From CBDAMZ01 sp965197375 (GTDB taxonomy: Bacteria > Acidobacteriota > Vicinamibacteria > Vicinamibacterales > UBA8438): a DNA stretch of 64,000 bases. Positions 60,442 to 64,000 of the stretch are shown here, in pieces; position 1 is the first letter of the stretch; each line of letters opens with the position of its first letter. Where the stretch lies: positions 124,001 to 188,000 of the forward strand of contig CBDAMZ010000007.1 of NCBI GenBank assembly GCA_965197375.1. Direction: 5' to 3'. The translations under genes were made by a program, and so were the position numbers. Below the pieces are notes generated by a model that saw only the letters and a program-made list of their open reading frames with translations, searched no databases and was not told the DNA's origin.

Positions 60442-61743
60442 CTTTATGTGGAACGCTTGCCGGACAGGAGTCCGGCAAGCGTTCCGATAGATACGCTCCG
60501 GCCGACCCTCGACAACCTGTCGAGGCGACTCTCCTATTTCCACCAGACCAACGCTATTCGAGCTGGACTGATGAATCAGTAGGTCGCCCGCCTCTGTCAC
60601 CCACATGTTCCGGATGATGCCAGCGCCAGAGGGGATGGCCCAACTCTGGAATTGTTCCGTTTCTGGATCGAACCGGACTAGGGCGTCCGGCCTCATCCCG
60701 GACTCGTTATACCAGATGACATCGTCCACAACGGCCAACGCATAGGGGTGCGATTCGGGTCCACTGGGTGAAGGCCACTCCTTGATTTCGCCGGTCTTCG
60801 GGTTGAGTCTACCGATGCGGCCTTGCGTGGAGTTCCCATACCAAACCATACCGTCGCTTGTCAGTCCAAGTCGGCGAATGCGCGAGGCTTCGTTCGGAAC
60901 CTCGTAGTAGCGAACTTCCATCGTTTCGGGATCGAGGGCTCCCAGCTTGTTGGTGCCGTTGTAGGCGACCCAGATCGTCCCGTTCGCGGCCACCTGCATA
61001 CCATACGGTCTCGGCTCAGTCTGAATCTCAGTCAGCTCGCCCGTCTCGGGGTGCAGGCGCCCGAGCATCCCGCCACGCTGGGCGGTGAAATAAAGCCGGC
61101 CGTCAGGGTGAAAGGCCGCTGTGTGGGGGTCCCGCGCCTGTGTCTGGTATTCGGTGACCTTTCCGGTCTTCGGATCCAGCTTCCCAACGGTGGCATTGCC
61201 GTTGCCCGTGTACAAAATGTCTCCGTCCGCGGCCGGAACGATCGTGTGTGGTCGTGCGGTGGGAGGAAGGGGGAATTCTGTCATCTTTCCCGTCTGTGGA
61301 TCGAGCCGCCCCGCAAGGCTGGCCCACATCCCCGTCCACCAGATCGAGCCGTCTGGTGCCTCGACCGGGTCACGCGGCCGCTGCCCGAGGGTTGGAACGA
61401 TCCATTCCGTGATCTTTATCGATGTGTCGCCGGGGACCAGCGTGGGACGCCGCTCCGGTTGCTCGGGGAAATGCGTGGCTAAGTACTTGGCCACGCTCTT
61501 GGACTCCGCCTCGGGAGGCGCGACCATTGTGGCGATCAAGGCCTCCCAACCATCTGCGGTGAATCCCGAGTTGGGTATCATGTTGAGTCCATGACACTGC
61601 GTGCAGTTGGCCTGCACCATTTCTTGGCCCATCCCCTCAGGCAACTCAACCGGTTGTCCCCGCCGTTGTGCGTGAGCCGGTTCGAGAAAACCCCAACAAA
61701 GCAACGCCATCACCAACACGACCAAAAGTGTTTGCGTTCGCAT
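60385..61743 (-). CDS. Exported cytochrome c / virginiamycin-B-lyase-like propeller protein with an aberrant C-terminus
   Basis: The protein has 452 residues with a signal peptide (RTQTLLVVLVMALLCWGFLE, then A-H-A-Q). It has one haem c site, C-T-Q-C-H (about residues 47-51). From about 110 a seven-bladed Vgb-like propeller repeats L-D-P-x-T-G-K-x-T-E-F/Y (four or five copies), as in streptogramin lyase relatives; antibiotic lyase activity is not implied. The fold should end near V-G-L-V-E-I-G (about 407). The frame then runs through a terminator-like hairpin and into the antisense strand of tRNA-Glu, giving a spurious tail that ends C-L-S-L-E-R-A-R-S. The original stop seems lost. Confidence 0.8.
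   Translation of the reverse strand: MRTQTLLVVLVMALLCWGFLEPAHAQRRGQPVELPEGMGQEMVQANCTQCHGLNMIPNSGFTADGWEALIATMVAPPEAESKSVAKYLATHFPEQPERRPTLVPGDTSIKITEWIVPTLGQRPRDPVEAPDGSIWWTGMWASLAGRLDPQTGKMTEFPLPPTARPHTIVPAADGDILYTGNGNATVGKLDPKTGKVTEYQTQARDPHTAAFHPDGRLYFTAQRGGMLGRLHPETGELTEIQTEPRPYGMQVAANGTIWVAYNGTNKLGALDPETMEVRYYEVPNEASRIRRLGLTSDGMVWYGNSTQGRIGRLNPKTGEIKEWPSPSGPESHPYALAVVDDVIWYNESGMRPDALVRFDPETEQFQSWAIPSGAGIIRNMWVTEAGDLLIHQSSSNSVGLVEIGESPRQVVEGRPERIYRNACRTPVRQAFHIKWRPQRDSNPCLSLERARS
60450..60485. terminator. Perfect 16-bp hairpin between tRNA-Glu and the lyase-like gene
   Basis: GGAACGCTTGCCGGAC (60450-60465) is fully complementary to 60470-60485 around the loop AGGA. It lies 8 bases after the tRNA and is symmetric, so it could terminate both converging transcripts. 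There is no T run on either side. Confidence 0.7.
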
Positions 61744-62046
61744 CGTTACTACCTAATGAAGTAAGAAAAACAGCGCCGAACTAAGATCCCACCACTACAG
61801 GACGGCGCCTGGCCTGAATCTGTTTCACACTTATGCAGACTCAGCCTCTGAGATCGCGCTCACTACGCGAACCAATCCCGCGCCTCATCGAAAGCAACGG
61901 TCATCTTACTCCGCCTCAAGAGAATAAAAGGCAAATACGACCGCGGCGCGGCGGGCGGTGCAACGGGGACGGGGTTAGTCACGCGGGTGCAGTCCGCAGG
62001 TGCCGCGAGGTCGTTATCGCTGGCCAATCTGGCCAGGAGCCGCTCT
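61744..62046. other. Intergenic region, no gene recognised
   Basis: This is 303 bp between the lyase-like gene start and the DUF5681-like remnant. It should hold the lyase promoter. No clear motif was seen. Confidence 0.4.
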
Positions 62047-62263
62047 CTACTCGACTACTGTGAAATCAGTGACGGAGTGGCCGCTGACGTCGTCACCACT
62101 TCCCGCGATCAACCGTTGGCGAAGTGCACGCTGATACGCCGGATCCTCAAGCAGTCCTCGTAGCGAGGCTTTGTATCTGGCGCGTGGCATTATTCGGAGT
62201 GCCACGCCTCCGCCCACCGACTTTGGCGTGACCAGGCTGGAACGGACGACCGCGAATCGGCAT
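62047..62263 (-). pseudogene. DUF5681-like small protein, broken by a frameshift near 62155
   Basis: From ATG 62263 one reads P-I-R-G-R-P-F-Q-P-G-H-A-K-V-G-G-R-R-R-G-T-P-N-N-A-T-R-Q-I, which fits the N-terminus of DUF5681-type proteins (F-Q-P-G-N/H-P-x-G-G-R-x-x-G-x-x-N-x-A-T), often linked to phage or mobile DNA. The frame stops early, but the next frame continues L-L-E-D-P-A-Y-Q-R-A-L-R-Q-R-L to a TAG at 62049-62047, again fitting the family. One surplus base explains the break. No other phage gene is in the window. Confidence 0.55.
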
Positions 62264-62431
62264 CACACTAGTATCGCACCATGGTGATGTCGTAGAGGTG
62301 GGCAAGAACACACACGTCGGAAGCTGAAGTCGCGCCTTGTGGCCTTCGTCGAACCCGTGCGCGCCCGTCCGCAACGGCGCTAGTGTTTCCCATCGTTTGT
62401 CTCTTATTGATCGGGCTACAGTCACTGAGAA

Positions 62432-62809
62432 TTACAGAGTGATCACTGGGTCTGGCGGGCTGTTGCCCAGCGCTTTGTGCCACTGTGGGAAACATCCGGC
62501 GACGACGCCATCCACTAGCCCCTTGGCCCGCACCTCTCCCGAACCGCACTGGGAAGAGTCTCCCTCGGCCAATCCGCGCCGGACGGCGCATTGGTCACAC
62601 ACCATAAGTAGGAAGCTCTGATTCTTGGCGACTTTGGCGAGTCGTTCGCCGACCTCATCCCCTTGTTACAAACAGAAGATGTTGTCGTCAAAAAACATCA
62701 TGCCAATCACTTGTGCACCATGTGTACCCTGCTCGAGCTGTGGCAAGATCATGGTTGCCAACTTTAACGGCGAAGCCATATTGGTCGTGAAAACATACGC
62801 TACCTTCAT
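62432..62809 (-). pseudogene. DsrE-related protein (SaoD-like) with an in-frame TAA
   Basis: The frame of 125 codons starts at ATG 62809: K-V-A-Y-V-F-T-T-N-M-A-S ... M-I-L-P-Q-L-E-Q-G-T-H-G ... G-M-M-F-F-D-D-N-I-F-C-L, then TAA (62666-62668), then Q-G-D-E-V-G-E-R-L-A-K-V-A, L-L-M-V-C-D-Q-C-A and a final P-P-D-P-V-I-T-L. The whole order matches DsrE-like proteins with the C-D-Q-C-A motif, such as SaoD of selenium/organomercury-linked clusters. Only the stop breaks it. The ATG overlaps the upstream stop (ATGA), so it was once in an operon. The function of the family is uncertain. Confidence 0.65.
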
Positions 62810-63083
62810 ACGATCTTCACCCTCGTCCAAGAGGCGATTTCGCGACCGGTTGTCAGTTCCGGCTCCTGCTCTACCAAGAGCTGGAGTGCCTTCTGCCAGC
62901 CGCTGTTTCGCGGCGCGGCATCCAGGAGCCTCTGGAGTTTGAGAAGGAAGGCCCTGTCGTCATCGATGTCTGGGACGTCGACACCCTCGCTGCACCCGAG
63001 ATTTCCATTTTGCACGCCGTCTCTGGATCGTTATACCCCAGACACTCTTCGCACGGCCAGATGTCTCCGTCTCGCCCCGGCGT
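62806..63083 (-). pseudogene. Fragment of an unidentified Cys-containing protein
   Basis: The 3' part, read from about 63015, gives N-G-N-L-G-C-S-E-G-V-D-V-P-D-I-D-D-D-R-A-F-L-L-K-L-Q-R-L-L-D and ends T-R-V-K-I-V with a TGA that overlaps the DsrE-like start. Just upstream, in another frame, D-I-W-P-C-E-E-C-L-G-Y-N-D-P-E-T-A-C seems to belong to the same protein, implying a frameshift near 63015-63025. Three or four Cys residues suggest a metal site. I do not recognise the family. It may be fused at its 5' side to the DUF6282-like fragment. Confidence 0.4.
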
Positions 63084-63281
63084 GAGCCGTAAGCCTCGTC
63101 CCCGTTGAGCCGACCGCCGGGCGGCTTCGAGGTCGTTGAGCGCACGTGGACGCGAGTTTGGACCTGCGTGAGGATGGAAGTCGATAACGCCGGTTAGCGA
63201 GATCGGTGCATCCTGCGATGCCGCACCTGAGCTGAACATACCTAGGAGCACTGCATCAGTGAATAGGGCTCGTTGCAACAT
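63084..63281 (-). pseudogene. 5' fragment of a DUF6282-like (amidohydrolase-like) protein
   Basis: From ATG 63281 a signal-like start (LQRALFTDAVLLGMFSSGAA) leads to L-T-G-V-I-D-F-H-P-H-A-G-P-N-S-R-P-R-A-L-N-D-L-E-A-A-R. D-x-H-x-H-x-x-P-x-S-R-P-R-S/A is the opening of DUF6282 proteins, which are TIM-barrel amidohydrolase relatives. The match stops after Q-R-G-R-G-L near 63084, and unrelated sequence follows, so most of the gene is deleted. Confidence 0.55.
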
Positions 63282-63423
63282 GGGTGGTTCGGAAGAACGG
63301 TCAGAGATCAAAATTCCTCCTCCGAGGGTGACCAGCCCACAGCGCAAAGGCGCGATGAGCTTTGCCAGACGGTGAACGGGTTCCAGTCTCTAGTACCTCT
63401 GACCAACGACCGACAAGTGGCTT

Positions 63424-64000
63424 CTATCTTCCATCCAGGATTCGGTTCCACTCATCCACTTGCTCCTTCTGTGCCGCAAGAAGCGAGGCAGGGTCACCCT
63501 CGATAACAATTGTCATCATAACGTCATCTTGTGCGATGGTATCAACGACATCCTGCCCTGAAGAGACTTTGCCGAAAATAGAATGCTTGTCGTCCAGGTG
63601 GGGGGTAGGCACGTGAGTGATAAAGAACTGGCTTCCGTTGGTTCTCGGTCCTGCGTTAGCCATTGACAATGTGCCAGCCGAGTTGTGCCGAAGTGAGGGA
63701 CTGAACTCGTCGGCGAACTGGTAGCCAGGTCCCCCCCTCCCGGAGCCGGTTGGGTCACCTCCCTGAATCATGAAATTGGCAAGGACACGGTGAAACTTCA
63801 GCCCGTCGTAATAGCCCCGCTGTGCCAGGTTAACGAAGTTCGCTACGGTCAAAGGGGCTTCCACAGGAAAAAGAGTCACATGGATGTCTCCCTTTGTCGT
63901 CGTGATGACGGCTGCTAGTTCGTTCCCTTGGATGGCCGAGATGGGCATTACGGTTGGACCCCCACTGAACGCGGCGAAAACCGAAGCCACGGCCAATAGT
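63424..64000 (-). CDS. Exported cyclophilin-type peptidyl-prolyl isomerase (5' end outside window)
   Basis: At least 191 residues are seen. The last codons at the window edge read L-L-A-V-A-S-V-F-A-A-F-S, part of a signal peptide, so the true start lies beyond 64000. The cyclophilin core is complete: F-H-R-V-L-A-N-F-M-I-Q-G-G-D-P (Arg and Phe of the active site), M-A-N-A-G-P-R-T-N-G-S-Q-F-F-I-T and H-L-D-D-K-H-S-I-F-G-K-V. It catalyses proline isomerisation of envelope proteins, probably in the periplasm. The C-terminus E-W-N-R-I-L-D-G-R is short, fitting single-domain enzymes. Intact in the visible part. Confidence 0.92.
   Translation of the reverse strand, partial: LLAVASVFAAFSGGPTVMPISAIQGNELAAVITTTKGDIHVTLFPVEAPLTVANFVNLAQRGYYDGLKFHRVLANFMIQGGDPTGSGRGGPGYQFADEFSPSLRHNSAGTLSMANAGPRTNGSQFFITHVPTPHLDDKHSIFGKVSSGQDVVDTIAQDDVMMTIVIEGDPASLLAAQKEQVDEWNRILDGR

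Noticed and set aside
1..64000. UGA read as tryptophan (alternative genetic code)
   Set aside because: Several clear genes end at TGA in the right place (for example dtd at 21458 and the CPBP gene at 23429), and TAG and TAA also interrupt genes, so recoding does not explain the stops.
1..64000. CRISPR array or restriction/defence island
   Set aside because: No evenly spaced direct repeats and no cas, restriction or toxin-antitoxin genes were seen; the only repeats are the IS ends and the 69-bp linker repeat.

Overview
The window looks like a chromosomal piece of a high-GC Gram-negative bacterium. LpxD, cyclophilin and many secreted or outer-membrane proteins point to a double membrane. Two large DUF5916 outer-membrane proteins, an SxtJ/DUF5989/carbamoyltransferase module, a CehA-type metallohydrolase, PQQ and PD40 propellers and a c-type cytochrome fused to a copper-monooxygenase-like domain together fit Acidobacteriota, probably a Vicinamibacteria-like lineage. 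That placement is inference from gene content only.

Left part (1-23 kb). The tail of an SGNH hydrolase is followed by a frameshifted outer-membrane barrel, a GT-C-like membrane glycosyltransferase, glpD and a GT4 glycosyltransferase. Next comes a surface-glycan-like module: SGNH hydrolase with an in-frame stop, SxtJ, DUF5989, and a carbamoyltransferase cut by an IS3-family element. A leftward operon (epimerase, asparagine synthase, flippase, acyltransferase, flippase, ruined GT-C protein) runs into the other side of the same IS. Further right are an intact paralog of the first barrel, a frameshifted FN3 lipoprotein, another GT4 enzyme, dtd and a second IS3 copy with a clean 4-bp target duplication.

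Middle part (23-37.7 kb). This is a housekeeping run on the plus strand: CPBP protease, barrel protein, a DapF homolog with serine at both catalytic cysteine positions, larC, metG, a separate tRNA-binding domain, tatD, polyprenyl synthetase, a sigma-54 response regulator and the RNase P RNA. It is followed by an amidohydrolase remnant, a nucleotide-sugar epimerase, NfeD, two ruined ABC ATPases, a GT9 enzyme and lpxD.

Right part (37.7-64 kb). This is mainly exported proteins: cupredoxin lipoprotein, M20 amidohydrolase, cytochrome/copper monooxygenase-like protein, lectin-like protein, TPR and lipocalin proteins, sialidase-like propeller, PD40 proteins, a TolB-propeller/CehA fusion, and two FlgO-like/CBM9/DUF5916 proteins around a PQQ propeller and a PEGA protein. 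A tRNA-Glu lies antisense to the run-on 3' end of a lyase-like gene. The last 2 kb before a secreted cyclophilin is a graveyard of small broken genes (DUF5681-like, DsrE/SaoD-like, DUF6282-like).

The most striking global property is the number of broken genes (about 13 besides the transposases), several by a single G-to-A change of a tryptophan codon to a stop or by one-base indels. Either this genome is decaying, with IS activity as in host-restricted lineages, or the assembly carries uncorrected errors. Some lesions, such as IS truncations, remnants and multiple hits in one gene, cannot be explained by errors alone.
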